Assembly: GCA_026645815.1 (NCBI GenBank) | Contig: JAPKMR010000009.1 | Span: 41,116-105,115 of the forward strand | Direction of reading: 5' to 3' | DNA length: 64,000 nt | From: Anaerolineae bacterium | Lineage (GTDB): Bacteria > Chloroflexota > Anaerolineae > B4-G1 > SLSP01 | Part shown: one piece after another, positions 29,375 through 37,969 of the stretch | How the letters are laid out: every line of letters begins with the position of its first letter | Numbering within the stretch: the stretch's first letter is position 1 | Made by a program: the position numbers and the translations under genes | Notes under the pieces: model-generated | What the model was told of the DNA's origin: nothing | The model's database searches: none | Seen by the model: only the letters and a program-made list of their open reading frames with translations

Positions 29375-30316
29375 ATGGCTCTGGAACAGCTGATTGATAT
29401 CGAGCAGGCGCGAGCATTTCTTGCGCAACAGTTGGGTACAGCGCCTTCCGAGGTGATTTCCCTCGGGGAAGGCGCCTGGTCACAGTGTTTTGGCTTTGTG
29501 CACAATGGTCGGAATCTGGTAATCCGCTTTGGAAAATACGTGGATGATTTTCAGAAAGATCAACGGGCATACAAATTTGCCAATCCAGACCTACCCGTAC
29601 CTGAAGTCCTCGAGATTGGAACCGCACTGGATGGCTACTTCGCTATCTCGGCCCGCGTTTACGGCGTTCCGCTGGAGAGCGTGACTGCGGAGCAGTGGCT
29701 TACGTTGGTCCCAGCGGTGGTAGCAGCACTGGAGGTGCTGCGTACGACAGAAATATCGGAAACAGCGGGGTTCGGTGGTTGGAATGCCGACAGGCATGCC
29801 CCCCATACAAGTTGGCGTAACCGTCTACTAGAGGTTGCCGAAGATAAGCCGGATCAACGGGGCTATGGTTGGCGCAAGGCGCTGACAACGTCGGCAGAAG
29901 GACAGGCGACATTTGACTGGGGTCTGGACTTGTTAGAGCAAGTAGCGGATGATGCGGTACCGCGAAACCTTCTGCACGGTGATTTGACCAACCGCAACGT
30001 CCTGGTGCAGGGAAGCCAAATCACCGGAGTGCTGGATTGGGGTTGCTCAACCTATGGAGATCATTTATATGACCTGGCGTGGTTCGAGTTCTGGTCGCCC
30101 TGGCAACCACAGTTGAATCTGGAAGCGCTGCGAACAGCCCTTGAACAGCGTTGGGCTGAGTCAGGCTATAAACCCGAAAATGAAGCCGCCCGGCTCAAGG
30201 CGTGCTATCTGCACATCGGCCTTGAGCATCTTGCATATAATGCACAACTTGGAAATTGGATGACTTTGTTGGAAATCGCTCAACGCATGCGGGCATTGGT
30301 TCCAGAAGTTGCCTGA
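29375..30316 (+). CDS. Aminoglycoside phosphotransferase family kinase
   Basis: This 313-residue protein has the APH/choline-kinase fold. LGEGAWSQCFGF is the nucleotide loop, LVIRFGKY carries the Lys or Arg position, LLHGDLTNRNVLV the catalytic loop and GVLDWGCSTYGDHLYDLAWFEFW the metal-binding Asp. The last motif and the overall arrangement resemble hygromycin-B 4-O-kinase. An antibiotic substrate is possible but a metabolite kinase is equally likely. GGGAG lies seven bases before the ATG. It is a stand-alone gene. Confidence 0.85.
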   Translation: MALEQLIDIEQARAFLAQQLGTAPSEVISLGEGAWSQCFGFVHNGRNLVIRFGKYVDDFQKDQRAYKFANPDLPVPEVLEIGTALDGYFAISARVYGVPLESVTAEQWLTLVPAVVAALEVLRTTEISETAGFGGWNADRHAPHTSWRNRLLEVAEDKPDQRGYGWRKALTTSAEGQATFDWGLDLLEQVADDAVPRNLLHGDLTNRNVLVQGSQITGVLDWGCSTYGDHLYDLAWFEFWSPWQPQLNLEALRTALEQRWAESGYKPENEAARLKACYLHIGLEHLAYNAQLGNWMTLLEIAQRMRALVPEVA

Positions 30317-30410
30317 CAAACCACAAATGGAAAGGACATTTTTCGGCGCTGCGCAGTTCTGTAACTGTTCAGACTTCCATCACAAGGCACACACTGTAAA
30401 GTCCGTTAAA

Positions 30411-30459
30411 AAGGGTGATTTTCGATGCCGCGCTGCGCGCGGCATCGAAAATCACCCTT
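30411..30459. repeat. Perfect 22-bp hairpin with CTGCG loop
   Basis: AAGGGTGATTTTCGATGCCG... pairs perfectly over 22 bases around CTGCG. On the plus strand it is followed by A residues, so it is not a standard terminator for the upstream plus-strand gene. It is a member of the dispersed hairpin family. Confidence 0.85.
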
Positions 30460-30531
30460 AAAACCGCGGCTTCAGCCGCTCTTCATAGCGGCAAGCAGGA
30501 GAACGCTGAACAGTTTCGCAGTTCTTTACTC

Positions 30532-30559
30532 TTGACAAATAGAACATTTGTCTTATACT
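30532..30559 (+). promoter_or_regulatory. Promoter with palindromic operator for the radical SAM gene
   Basis: TTGACA (30532-30537) and TATACT (30554-30559) are 16 bases apart. The spacer carries GACAAAT-agaac-ATTTGTC (30534-30552), a perfect 7-bp inverted repeat, so a repressor bound there would block polymerase. A LexA-like role is possible for a DNA-repair gene but the sequence does not match a known box closely. Confidence 0.7.
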
Positions 30560-30576
30560 GAGAGTGGAGGACAGCG

Positions 30577-31722
30577 ATGGGACCCCTGGAAAAGCTACAA
30601 TTGTTGGCTCAGGCGGCAGCCTATGAACCCGCGGAGGATGTGGGGCTTACGGGCACACGTTTCCCCACTGCAGCAGCGCCTGCGGAAATGCTGGGATGTA
30701 TCCACTATGCTGCCACCCCAAAGGGGCGCATTCCACTGCTCAAGACGCTGGTCTCCTCCGCCTGCGAACGCGACTGCACCTACTGCCCCTTCCGCTCCGG
30801 AAGAGATTTCCGCCGTGAGACTTTCACCCCCGATGACCTGGCAGGCTTGTTTCTACAACTCTACCGTGCGGATTTGGTGCAGGGCATCTTCCTGAGTTCT
30901 GGGCTGGTCGGAGGAGGTCCGCGCACACAAGACCGCATCATTGATACCGCCACACTCCTGCGCAAGCGTTATGGTTTCAGCGGCTATATGCACCTCAAGG
31001 TGATGCCGGGCGCAGAGCGGGATCAAGTCGCCGCAACAATGGCGCTGGCGGACCGCGTCTCGGTAAACCTGGAGGGACCTAACGCACGCCGCCTGAGTTT
31101 CCTCGCGCCGCACAAGCACTTTAGCGAGGAACTGGTGCAACGGCTACAGTGGATTCACGAGCTGCGCGAGGCACAAGGCGGGCGCGGTCCGAGCACAACA
31201 ACGCAATTTGTGGTAGGCGCAGCAGGCGAGAGCGATGCGGAGCTATTGCTCACCACAGAATTCTTCTACCGCAGACAACGGATGGCGCGTGCGTATTTCA
31301 GCAGCTTCCATCCCGTAAGCGATACGCCGCTAGAGGGGCTACCACCCTCCTCGCCGGAGCGTGAGATGCGGCTCTATCAGGCATCGTTCCTGCTGCGGGA
31401 CTATGGATTCACTGCGGAAGAATTACCCTTCGATACCAAAGGCAACCTGCCGCTAAAGGAGGACCCTAAGGTAGCGTGGGCGCAGGAGCATCTCAGCCAA
31501 ACCCCGGTCGAATTGAACCACGCCCCCAGGGAACAACTGCTGCGGGTGCCTGGTGTGGGCATCAAAGGTGTGGAGCAGATTCTCGAAGCGCGCCGCAAGG
31601 GGACCTTGTGCGATCTCAGCCAGCTGCGGAAGCTGGGATTGCCCGTGCAGCGCGTGGCGCCGTATATCCTCCTCGATGGAAAGCAACCTGCAAGGCAGCT
31701 GCAACTGTGGGCAGTGGGGTAG
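30577..31722 (+). CDS. Putative DNA modification/repair radical SAM protein
   Basis: This 381-residue protein has the radical SAM cluster motif CERDCTYCPF, followed by a TIM-barrel-type domain. A C-terminal helix-hairpin-helix module (HAPREQLLRVPGVGIKGVEQILEARRKGTLCDLSQLRKLG) suggests DNA contact. It fits the family found next to uracil-DNA glycosylase-like genes in many bacteria; the reaction is not established. Here the partner glycosylase is not adjacent. GGAGG lies eight bases before the ATG, and a tightly placed operator-like palindrome sits in the promoter. It is convergent with mtnA, with a hairpin between. Confidence 0.88.
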   Translation: MGPLEKLQLLAQAAAYEPAEDVGLTGTRFPTAAAPAEMLGCIHYAATPKGRIPLLKTLVSSACERDCTYCPFRSGRDFRRETFTPDDLAGLFLQLYRADLVQGIFLSSGLVGGGPRTQDRIIDTATLLRKRYGFSGYMHLKVMPGAERDQVAATMALADRVSVNLEGPNARRLSFLAPHKHFSEELVQRLQWIHELREAQGGRGPSTTTQFVVGAAGESDAELLLTTEFFYRRQRMARAYFSSFHPVSDTPLEGLPPSSPEREMRLYQASFLLRDYGFTAEELPFDTKGNLPLKEDPKVAWAQEHLSQTPVELNHAPREQLLRVPGVGIKGVEQILEARRKGTLCDLSQLRKLGLPVQRVAPYILLDGKQPARQLQLWAVG

Positions 31723-31787
31723 AACCGGCGATCAAGGACCGGAACTCGGGGGGCGGTCGAATTGATGCTCAAACAATGATCCAGTGA

Positions 31788-31822
31788 TCAATGGGGGCGG
31801 CGCTGCGCGCCGCCCCCATTGA
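31788..31822. repeat. Perfect 15-bp hairpin with CTGCG loop
   Basis: TCAATGGGGGCGGCG pairs perfectly around CTGCG. It lies between two convergent genes and may act as a bidirectional terminator, although neither side has a clear T-run. Confidence 0.75.
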
Positions 31823-31848
31823 CTTTCCTGGAGAAAACGCCGGGAAAC

Positions 31849-32853
31849 TCAACGCAATAACTGCGCTAAAGTCTTGGTATATGGGGGGCGTACGACACCG
31901 CGCTCGGTGATAATGGCGGTGATATACTGCGCCGGGGTGATATCAAAGGCTGGGTTTGCTGCGGTTGCGCCTTCTGGGGCAATGTGACACGTGCCCACGC
32001 AGGTCACCTCCTCTGCAGGACGTTCCTCGATTGCGATGTCAGGTCCGACCACGTAGAAGGGAATGCCATGCGCATGCGCTGCCAACGCCAGATGATAGGT
32101 GCCGATTTTGTTTGCCGTATCACCATTGGCGGCGATACGGTCACAGCCTACCACACACAGATCCACACCACGAGTGCGCATGATGTGCGCCGCTGCCCCA
32201 TCCACAATCAGGGTATAGGGCACGCCGAGTTGTTGTAATTCCCAGGCGGTGAGACGCGCGCCCTGCAAGCGGGGGCGAGTCTCATCCACAAAAGCATGGA
32301 CGCGCTTGCCCGCCTCGTGCGCAGCGATGATGACGCGCAACGCCGTACCGAATTCGCCCGTTGCCAGGGGTCCGGTGTTGCAATGGTGAAGGATGTGCGC
32401 CTCCTCAGGAACCAATGGCAAAGCATGTTGCCCAATAGCCAGATTTGCCTGCCGCTCTTGCTCGTAGATGGCATGGGCTTCCTCGAGAACGGCAGCGCGC
32501 ATCGCAGCAACGGTCTTCAAAGCAGGATCCGCGGCGCGAGCCAACACACGATCCAGCGCACCGGAGAGATTGACGGCGGTCGGGCGCGCCGCGCGCAACA
32601 CAGCATCGGCTGCGCCCAACGCTACGCGCAGATCGGCGACGCTTTCCGCGTCGCAATGAAATGCCGCGAGCGCCATCCCATAGGCAGCGGTGATGCCAAT
32701 CGCGGGGGCGCCGCGCACCACCATTTCACGGATGGCAACAGCGACAGCCGGCGCGTTGGTATAATCCAAATAGATCACATTGTGAGGCAATTCACGCTGA
32801 TCCAGCAAGCGCAAGCGATTTTCAATCCAGGCAATGGCACGATAGGTATCCAT
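31849..32853 (-). CDS. mtnA: Methylthioribose-1-phosphate isomerase
   Basis: This 334-residue enzyme of the methionine salvage pathway converts methylthioribose-1-phosphate to methylthioribulose-1-phosphate. Family motifs are MVVRGAPAIGITAAYG, HHCNTGPLATGEFGTAL with the catalytic Cys, and VVGCDRIAANGDTANKIGTYHLA with the catalytic Asp. The protein is full length. GGGAG precedes the ATG. No other salvage genes are nearby, so it stands alone. Confidence 0.95.
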   Translation of the reverse strand: MDTYRAIAWIENRLRLLDQRELPHNVIYLDYTNAPAVAVAIREMVVRGAPAIGITAAYGMALAAFHCDAESVADLRVALGAADAVLRAARPTAVNLSGALDRVLARAADPALKTVAAMRAAVLEEAHAIYEQERQANLAIGQHALPLVPEEAHILHHCNTGPLATGEFGTALRVIIAAHEAGKRVHAFVDETRPRLQGARLTAWELQQLGVPYTLIVDGAAAHIMRTRGVDLCVVGCDRIAANGDTANKIGTYHLALAAHAHGIPFYVVGPDIAIEERPAEEVTCVGTCHIAPEGATAANPAFDITPAQYITAIITERGVVRPPYTKTLAQLLR

Positions 32854-32949
32854 GGAAACTCCCTAAGGTTCTAAAAGTGCATCGGAAGATAAATCGTCCA
32901 CAACAATCCGAATAAGTGTGTCCTGCACCCAAAACCCGCTTTTTGCTAG

Positions 32950-32988
32950 GTGTTTTTGCGGCGGCGCTCCGCGCCGCCGCAAAAACAC
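32950..32988. repeat. Perfect 18-bp hairpin
   Basis: GTGTTTTTGCGGCGGCGC pairs perfectly around TCC, giving a central CTCCG. It lies after the tetR-SDR operon. The T-run follows it only on the plus strand, which is the wrong side for that operon. It is a member of the dispersed hairpin family. Confidence 0.8.
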
Positions 32989-33001
32989 TTATTTTTCGTG
33001 T

Positions 33002-34012
33002 TTATGACGATACCGGTCCAGGCAGCGGCTGGCGGGCAGTACGACCAGCACGCCGTTGCCGCCAGTAGGGCGATTTGCGCAACAACCAGGCCCGCACAAA
33101 GGGACGCGCCAGCCGAATAAGGTGACGTTTGGGTCCAAGAAGCGTCCGCATATCGGCGGTATAATCATCAAAGGTACGCTGCTGATAATGCAGCAACCGC
33201 TCGCTCTCGGAAGAATCTACCCAATCGGTGGGGAAATAACCGCCGCCAAAAGCCTCCGCAGGCAGCATCCCAACACCCATTGCGGTCATCACTTTGGAGA
33301 CAATATCGCCGTAGAGGAGCTGGCATTTCGGACCACCCCCGATCAGTAACAGCTTACCCCAGATTTCCTCAGAGCTCACCGCATTCGCCACGGCAACGCC
33401 GACATCACGGGTATGAGTGAACTCCATGCGGTTATCCAGAGGAATCTGGAAAAGATACGGATCGAGGGTCAAGCCAATCGGCAGAGTAGCGGAGAAACGC
33501 AGGATAGACCACTGCAGGTTGGAGGCTTTGACCATCCACTCGCAAGCCACTTTGTGTTTGGAATAGTGCTCGATAGGGTCTACCGGATCCGTCACCGTAC
33601 GCGGTGGGGACAGGTGTTGGGTCACACCAAAGACATGGTAGGATGAGGAAAAGATCAGTTTAGGTGGGCGCGGTTGAGAGCGGCAAGCCTCAATAATGTG
33701 ATGCGTTCCGCCCACATTCACTTCCCATGCCAGATCGGGCTGATCCTCGCTGCTCGTACCGGTGGCAGAGAGTTTGGGGATGATGAATGCCAGGTGCACC
33801 ACCACATCTTGATCCTGTACTGCGGCATTCACATCCGCTGCGTTGCGTAAGTCACCCCAGACAGTTTCGATTTTGTCGCCAAAGCGTGCTGCCCGCGCAC
33901 GATTTGCCTCTGTGGGCGTATCAAAGCAACGCACTTGATGCCAGCGATCCAGAAGCGCCTCAAGGGCACTCATTCCAATATTTCCAAAGGCGCCGGTCAG
34001 TAATACACGCAT
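33002..34012 (-). CDS. NAD-dependent epimerase/dehydratase family protein (extended SDR)
   Basis: This 336-residue extended SDR starts with MRVLLTGAFGNIGMSALEALL (GxxGxxG). GDLRNAADVNAAVQDQDVVVHLAF, the serine-containing IFSSSYHVFG and the catalytic pair in IEHYSKHKVACEWM follow. A sugar-nucleotide or sterol/terpenoid-like substrate is possible. The last 60 residues are basic. AAGGAG precedes the ATG. The tetR gene ends 38 bases upstream on the same strand, so the SDR is probably controlled by it. Confidence 0.88.
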   Translation of the reverse strand: MRVLLTGAFGNIGMSALEALLDRWHQVRCFDTPTEANRARAARFGDKIETVWGDLRNAADVNAAVQDQDVVVHLAFIIPKLSATGTSSEDQPDLAWEVNVGGTHHIIEACRSQPRPPKLIFSSSYHVFGVTQHLSPPRTVTDPVDPIEHYSKHKVACEWMVKASNLQWSILRFSATLPIGLTLDPYLFQIPLDNRMEFTHTRDVGVAVANAVSSEEIWGKLLLIGGGPKCQLLYGDIVSKVMTAMGVGMLPAEAFGGGYFPTDWVDSSESERLLHYQQRTFDDYTADMRTLLGPKRHLIRLARPFVRAWLLRKSPYWRQRRAGRTARQPLPGPVSS

Positions 34013-34050
34013 GATTGTTCTCCTTCCTATCTATTTGGCACAAGAAAACC

Positions 34051-34656
34051 TCAGGCGACAGATTCAGGCAGCAGCCCTGTCAGCATCAAGCGCAAGCTCT
34101 CCCGCATCACCGTGGGCCAATCCGTCACTTGTGGGTCGAGGGTGCCCTGGAGCAGCATCCCTACAGCCCATGAGACCAACATCTGTGACGCGATCTGCGG
34201 GTCCATTTGTCGCAGCGAACCCTCGGCGACGCCCTTCTCAATCAACATGGCAAACCACAGCTGATAACGGCGATAGGGTTGAACTGTGGCTTCCCATATA
34301 ATGGGGTCGCGTTGCGCGGCCGACATGAACTCCATGAACATCGGGAGATTGCCATCCGCAGTATGAAGCACTGCCTGGAAAGCCTCCGCCATGCGGGTAA
34401 GTGCTTCCGGAACAGTGGAAGCCTCTGCCTGCAAGGTCGCGATGCTGCTATCAAGTTCATCTAGCCAACGCTGCAACAAAGCGATAAAGAGCGCCTGTTT
34501 GGAGGGAAAATGATAGTAAAAGGCGCCCTTGCTGATCCCGGCAACGCTACAGATTTCCGCCACGCCCGTGGCATCATAGCCGTTGCGGGAAAAACTCGCG
34601 GCTGCGGCATCCAAAATGCGGATGCAGGTTTCCTCACTGCGTTGTTGTGTCGCCAT
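34051..34656 (-). CDS. TetR family transcriptional regulator
   Basis: This 201-residue repressor has an N-terminal helix-turn-helix (ILDAAAASFSRNGYDATGVAEICSVAGISKGAFYYHFPSKQALF) and a helical ligand-binding domain. The inducer is unknown. The ATG at 34656 is preferred over a TTG at 34665. The palindrome ACCGACCGGTCAGT, 28 bases upstream, is a typical TetR operator, so it most likely represses itself and the downstream SDR gene. Confidence 0.92.
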   Translation of the reverse strand: MATQQRSEETCIRILDAAAASFSRNGYDATGVAEICSVAGISKGAFYYHFPSKQALFIALLQRWLDELDSSIATLQAEASTVPEALTRMAEAFQAVLHTADGNLPMFMEFMSAAQRDPIIWEATVQPYRRYQLWFAMLIEKGVAEGSLRQMDPQIASQMLVSWAVGMLLQGTLDPQVTDWPTVMRESLRLMLTGLLPESVA

Positions 34657-34683
34657 AAGTGCCAAAGAGAAGAAAAGAAAAAT

Positions 34684-34697
34684 ACCGACCGGTCAGT
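34684..34697 (-). promoter_or_regulatory. Probable TetR operator
   Basis: ACCGACCGGTCAGT is a 14-base palindrome with one mismatched pair, centred on GACCGGTC. It lies between the tetR start and the end of the neighbouring truncated gene. Confidence 0.75.
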
Positions 34698-34724
34698 CTA
34701 ATTCTAACACGGGATTGAGATTTG

Positions 34725-35249
34725 TCAATCACCGTCGGCATGGACACCCACGCCGTGCCCGCGTTGCTCCATTTTAAGCAGCACATTATCGCCCCATGCC
34801 AACAAACCATCGGTCAATTCTTTACTCTCCCAGGTCAACTTAGCACCATAGGTCTCAAAAAGAGATGCATATTCACGCATCAGTTGAGCGTGGCGCTCGA
34901 ATTTGACCTGATTGAACTGGTCGCTCCAGCCCTCAAGGTGCACCATGATGCCAAGATAGAGAACTGTGGGCGAAGAAACGCTACTGCAATCGGCAGGGCA
35001 GTTCTGTGGGTTCTCGGGTCCCCCACAGGTACCATCACCACAGCGCAAATCCCGCTCACCGAAAGCAGGCGACTGAGTAGCGGTAGGCTTCGGGGTTGGA
35101 GAAGGTTCAGCCGAAGGCGTTGCTACCCCCTCAGCGGTTACGATAGGGCGTACCGGAGTTAATACAGCGGGTGTCGGAATCGGGGTAGCCGAGCAAGCCA
35201 CAGCGCCGAGCAAAACCCACACGTTTAACATGAAGACAGGCCATTTCAC
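34725..35249 (-). pseudogene. Probable 3'-truncated lipoprotein (polysaccharide-deacetylase-like)
   Basis: The 174-residue product begins with a signal peptide ending in VLLGAVAC (lipobox-like). A Thr/Pro/Ala-rich linker and a cysteine-bearing segment (RCGDGTCGGPENPQNCPADC) follow. The domain VLYLGIMVHLEGW...RHAQLMREYASLFETYGAKLTWESKEL then stops at VGVHADGD. In related secreted proteins I would expect a longer catalytic barrel after this point; here the tetR promoter follows directly. The gene therefore looks cut at its 3' end. The GTG at 35249 with GGAGG upstream is the best start; its promoter side faces the MITE at 35366-35619. Confidence 0.65.
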
Positions 35250-35365
35250 TGCAATACCTCCGCCATAGAAATAGAGAACGCCCGACACAAACAGAAATCC
35301 CATTAAATCCAGGCAAGAACGATGGATACCAAAAATTCCACCACGTCAAGGGGAATTACCCGGAG

Positions 35366-35619
35366 GGGTATAGGACAAATTATTGGGAAGTTCAAGCGGT
35401 TGAGTACAACCGCGGTCGGCTGGGTGAGGCCATACGTCTAAACACTTGAGCACGCTGAAGAGACGCAGAGGGTAGTTCTTTTTGTGATTTTCGTGAACGG
35501 GGCTGCGCCCCCGTTCACGAAAATCACTCCTGCAGAGAGAAGGCGCAGCGAGTTGAGCGCTGATGAGGGTCGTTTACAAGATGGCGACCTTATTTTCTCC
35601 AATATTCTGTCGTATACCC
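35366..35619. mobile_element. MITE-like element, copy 1, with 9-bp target duplication
   Basis: This 254-bp element has 21-bp inverted ends starting GGGTATA, matching at 18 of 21 positions (35366-35386 and 35599-35619). It is flanked by perfect TACCCGGAG repeats at 35357-35365 and 35620-35628. A 44-base hairpin (35484-35527, loop CTGCGC) forms its centre. No coding capacity is supported. Related copies are at 36675-36889 and 54451-54662. Confidence 0.85.
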
Positions 35620-35737
35620 TACCCGGAGGGGATGCATCCGCGACCAATGATCAGGCAACTGCGAGGCATGAGGGTATTATGCCAACTGGACCAGTTCCAG
35701 CTGCAGCAGCCCCCTTGAAAATAACCTCCGGATACGG

Positions 35738-36454
35738 CTAGTCGAAAGCCCGGCCTATTAGCTGCACCGCATCAATCTCATTCCAACTCTGGATAATGCT
35801 CTGATCCAGAGTAATGCGCACACCGAATACGCGTTCCTCGATTCCCTCTACCGGAATAGTGAGTACGTGCGGGCAATCTTCGCCGGTGCGCGGGCCATCC
35901 TCCCAGACAACGATGTAGTCAGAGCCAGCTGTAACCACCTCAAGGCGGATGATAGAACCCGGATAATAGGTCTCGTAAATGCGGATCTGATCTGGAAATA
36001 CGGGGATAGCATAGCGTAGCTCCAACCACTCATAGGAAGAGTCGCTCGTACTCGAGGCCCAGGCCGTTGCGAAGTCGCCGCACTCTTGCGTGTTGGGCGC
36101 ACCAATAGCCTGGATGGCAGCCCAATCTACGCTGCCATACTCTGAGCTGGCGGTAGCGGTCACCGCCCATTGCTCAAAGAATTCGCCCTGAAGCGGCGGT
36201 ACTTCAGTTGTAGCGGCAGGCGTCTCTTCGGTGACAGCGGGCGTCTCTTCAGTCGCAGCGGGTGTCTCTTCAGTGACAACGGGTGTCTCTTCAGTCACAG
36301 CAGGAGCCTCTTCGGTGATGGCGGGCATCTCTTCTGTAACGGCAGGCGCCTCATCGGTGACGGCAGGTGTATCATCACCTACTAGCGAACAAGCTAGCGC
36401 CGCCACCGCCAACCACACGATCAACCCGACTAGAAGAAAGCGTGAGCCTTTCAT
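35738..36454 (-). CDS. Lipoprotein with TEETPA repeats and a C-terminal beta-sandwich domain
   Basis: This 238-residue protein starts with a lipoprotein signal (FLLVGLIVWLAVAALAC). Eight heptapeptide repeats of the type PAVTEET make an extended stalk at residues 30-85. The rest (about 95-238) is a beta-rich domain with SSEYGSVDWAAIQAIGAPNTQECGDFATAWASS and LELRYAIPVFPDQIRIYETYYPG, resembling a galactose-binding or discoidin-like fold. It is probably held outside the membrane and binds a ligand. It stands alone between two MITE copies. Confidence 0.8.
   Translation of the reverse strand: MKGSRFLLVGLIVWLAVAALACSLVGDDTPAVTDEAPAVTEEMPAITEEAPAVTEETPVVTEETPAATEETPAVTEETPAATTEVPPLQGEFFEQWAVTATASSEYGSVDWAAIQAIGAPNTQECGDFATAWASSTSDSSYEWLELRYAIPVFPDQIRIYETYYPGSIIRLEVVTAGSDYIVVWEDGPRTGEDCPHVLTIPVEGIEERVFGVRITLDQSIIQSWNEIDAVQLIGRAFD
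36200..36367 (-). repeat. 21-bp minisatellite encoding the lipoprotein stalk
   Basis: Eight units of 21 bases encode PAVT[ED]E[TAM] repeats, with small changes between units. The repeat is in frame, so unit gain or loss would alter stalk length without breaking the gene. Confidence 0.85.
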
Positions 36455-36674
36455 ATTAACCTCCCCATAAGACTGTCTTTGTGGTCCAGGGTAATCTCGC
36501 TACCCATGCTTAAATATGCACAAGTGGATGGATTATTCTGCTGAGTCAGAGATAGCAAGATCACCCGATGCGGTAAGTCCCAAGATGGAAAGCCAAGATT
36601 GCGAAGAACCCAGAATTCAGCCAGCAATTCACCTGCTTTCATCATACTGCAAGTTACAGTTGGCGCAAATTACC

Positions 36675-36889
36675 GGGTATAGGATAAGTCACTGGGAAGC
36701 TCAAAGGTTGACTTCGTTAGGCACTTGCGTTTTGATACGTTAGCACGCCGAAGAGGTGCAGAGGCGGGTTGTTTTGTGATTTTCGTGGACGGGGCTTCAC
36801 CCCGTCCACGAAAATCACTTGCAGCAAGAAGGCGCAGAGAGTTGATCGCTGCTGAAAGCCGCTTACAAGACGATAATCGGGTCCTGACC
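36675..36889. mobile_element. MITE-like element, copy 2 (degenerate ends)
   Basis: It begins with GGGTATAGGATAAGT like the other copies and shares the internal segments GAAGAGGTGCAGAGG and AAGGCGCAGAGAGTTGATCGCTG. It has a perfect 19-bp central hairpin at 36776-36818 (loop CTTCA). The right end has drifted and no target duplication is clear. Confidence 0.7.
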
Positions 36890-36904
36890 TAAAGAGCATG
36901 CCGG

Positions 36905-37969
36905 TCAGGCAGTCAGGGTATCGCGCACCTGCGCGACGACGCGCTCCACATCCGGGTTGCTATAGGCTTCGATTTCGCCAGCATCGGAGAGTCGGGTAAG
37001 TTCGGAATCCAAACCCAACTGTCCCAAGAATTGGGTGTTGAATGCCAGCGCCATCTCCTCAGCACGCCCCTTGCCGAAAATCTCGTGACGCTCACCGCAG
37101 TGCGGGCAGATGACGTAGCTCATGTTTTCCACGATACCGATGATGGGCACGTGCAGCTGCTCAGCCATGCGCGCCGCCTTGCGTACCACCATATCCGCCA
37201 AATCCTGCGGGGAGGTAACAATGACGACACCGCTTACCGGCAGAGATTGCATCACGGTCAATGCCGCATCTGAAGTTCCCGGCGGCAAATCCACGAGCAA
37301 TACATCCAGGTCACCCCAGAAGACGTCATTCCAGAACTGCTGGATAGCGCCAGAAATCAGGGGACCGCGCCAGATGACGGCCTCATCTTGCTCTTGCAGC
37401 AGCAAATTGATGGACATGAGTTTGATCCCGCCCGAGCTGAGAGGTGGGACAATGCCCAGTGGACCCATCACCGGCACTTCATTAACGCCCAATAGTTTGG
37501 GAACGCTCGGACCAGTGATATCAGCATCGAGGATGCCCACGCGCAGCCCCTGCTTGCGCAGACCCGCCGCCAAAAGCGCCGCAGTGGTGGATTTTCCCAC
37601 CCCACCCTTGCCGCTCATCACGGCGATGATGGATTTGACTTTGTTCATCTGCCCGGCGAGGGATTGGTGTGCAGGCTCCTTCCGGCTCTGACGCAATTTA
37701 GAGACCATGCGCTCCTTTTCCTGCGGTGTCATCGCCGTCATCGTGACCTGCGGCTTCAAGCCGGCGTCCAACCCAGTCACTGCGCGTTCAACGTCCGCAG
37801 CGATAGTGCCTTGCAAGGGACAGTTAGGGACCGTGAGTGCTATCGTGACCTGAACCGCTTGCTCTTTGATCTTGACCTCACGCACCATGCCCAATTCAAC
37901 AATATTGCGATGGATTTCAGGGTCCATAACCTGTTCCAAAGCTTGCATCACTTGTTCAACCGAAACCAT
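36905..37969 (-). CDS. mrp: Mrp/NBP35-type iron-sulphur cluster carrier ATPase
   Basis: This 354-residue protein has an N-terminal MIP18/DUF59 domain (residues about 3-80, DPEIHRNIVELGMV). A P-loop ATPase of the ApbC/Mrp type follows: MSGKGGVGKSTTAALLA is the deviant Walker A and VLLVDLPPGTSDAAL the Walker B region. VICPHCGE carries the CxxC that holds the bridging cluster. It transfers Fe-S clusters to apoproteins. AGGAGG precedes the ATG. Confidence 0.95.
   Translation of the reverse strand: MVSVEQVMQALEQVMDPEIHRNIVELGMVREVKIKEQAVQVTIALTVPNCPLQGTIAADVERAVTGLDAGLKPQVTMTAMTPQEKERMVSKLRQSRKEPAHQSLAGQMNKVKSIIAVMSGKGGVGKSTTAALLAAGLRKQGLRVGILDADITGPSVPKLLGVNEVPVMGPLGIVPPLSSGGIKLMSINLLLQEQDEAVIWRGPLISGAIQQFWNDVFWGDLDVLLVDLPPGTSDAALTVMQSLPVSGVVIVTSPQDLADMVVRKAARMAEQLHVPIIGIVENMSYVICPHCGERHEIFGKGRAEEMALAFNTQFLGQLGLDSELTRLSDAGEIEAYSNPDVERVVAQVRDTLTA

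Larger units (their letters stand above)
30317..30576. other. Intergenic region with hairpins and promoter
   Basis: These 260 bases contain a 49-base perfect hairpin (30411-30459), a small GCGGCT/AGCCGC hairpin (30466-30479) and a promoter with an operator-like palindrome (30532-30559). No gene is seen. Confidence 0.7.
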
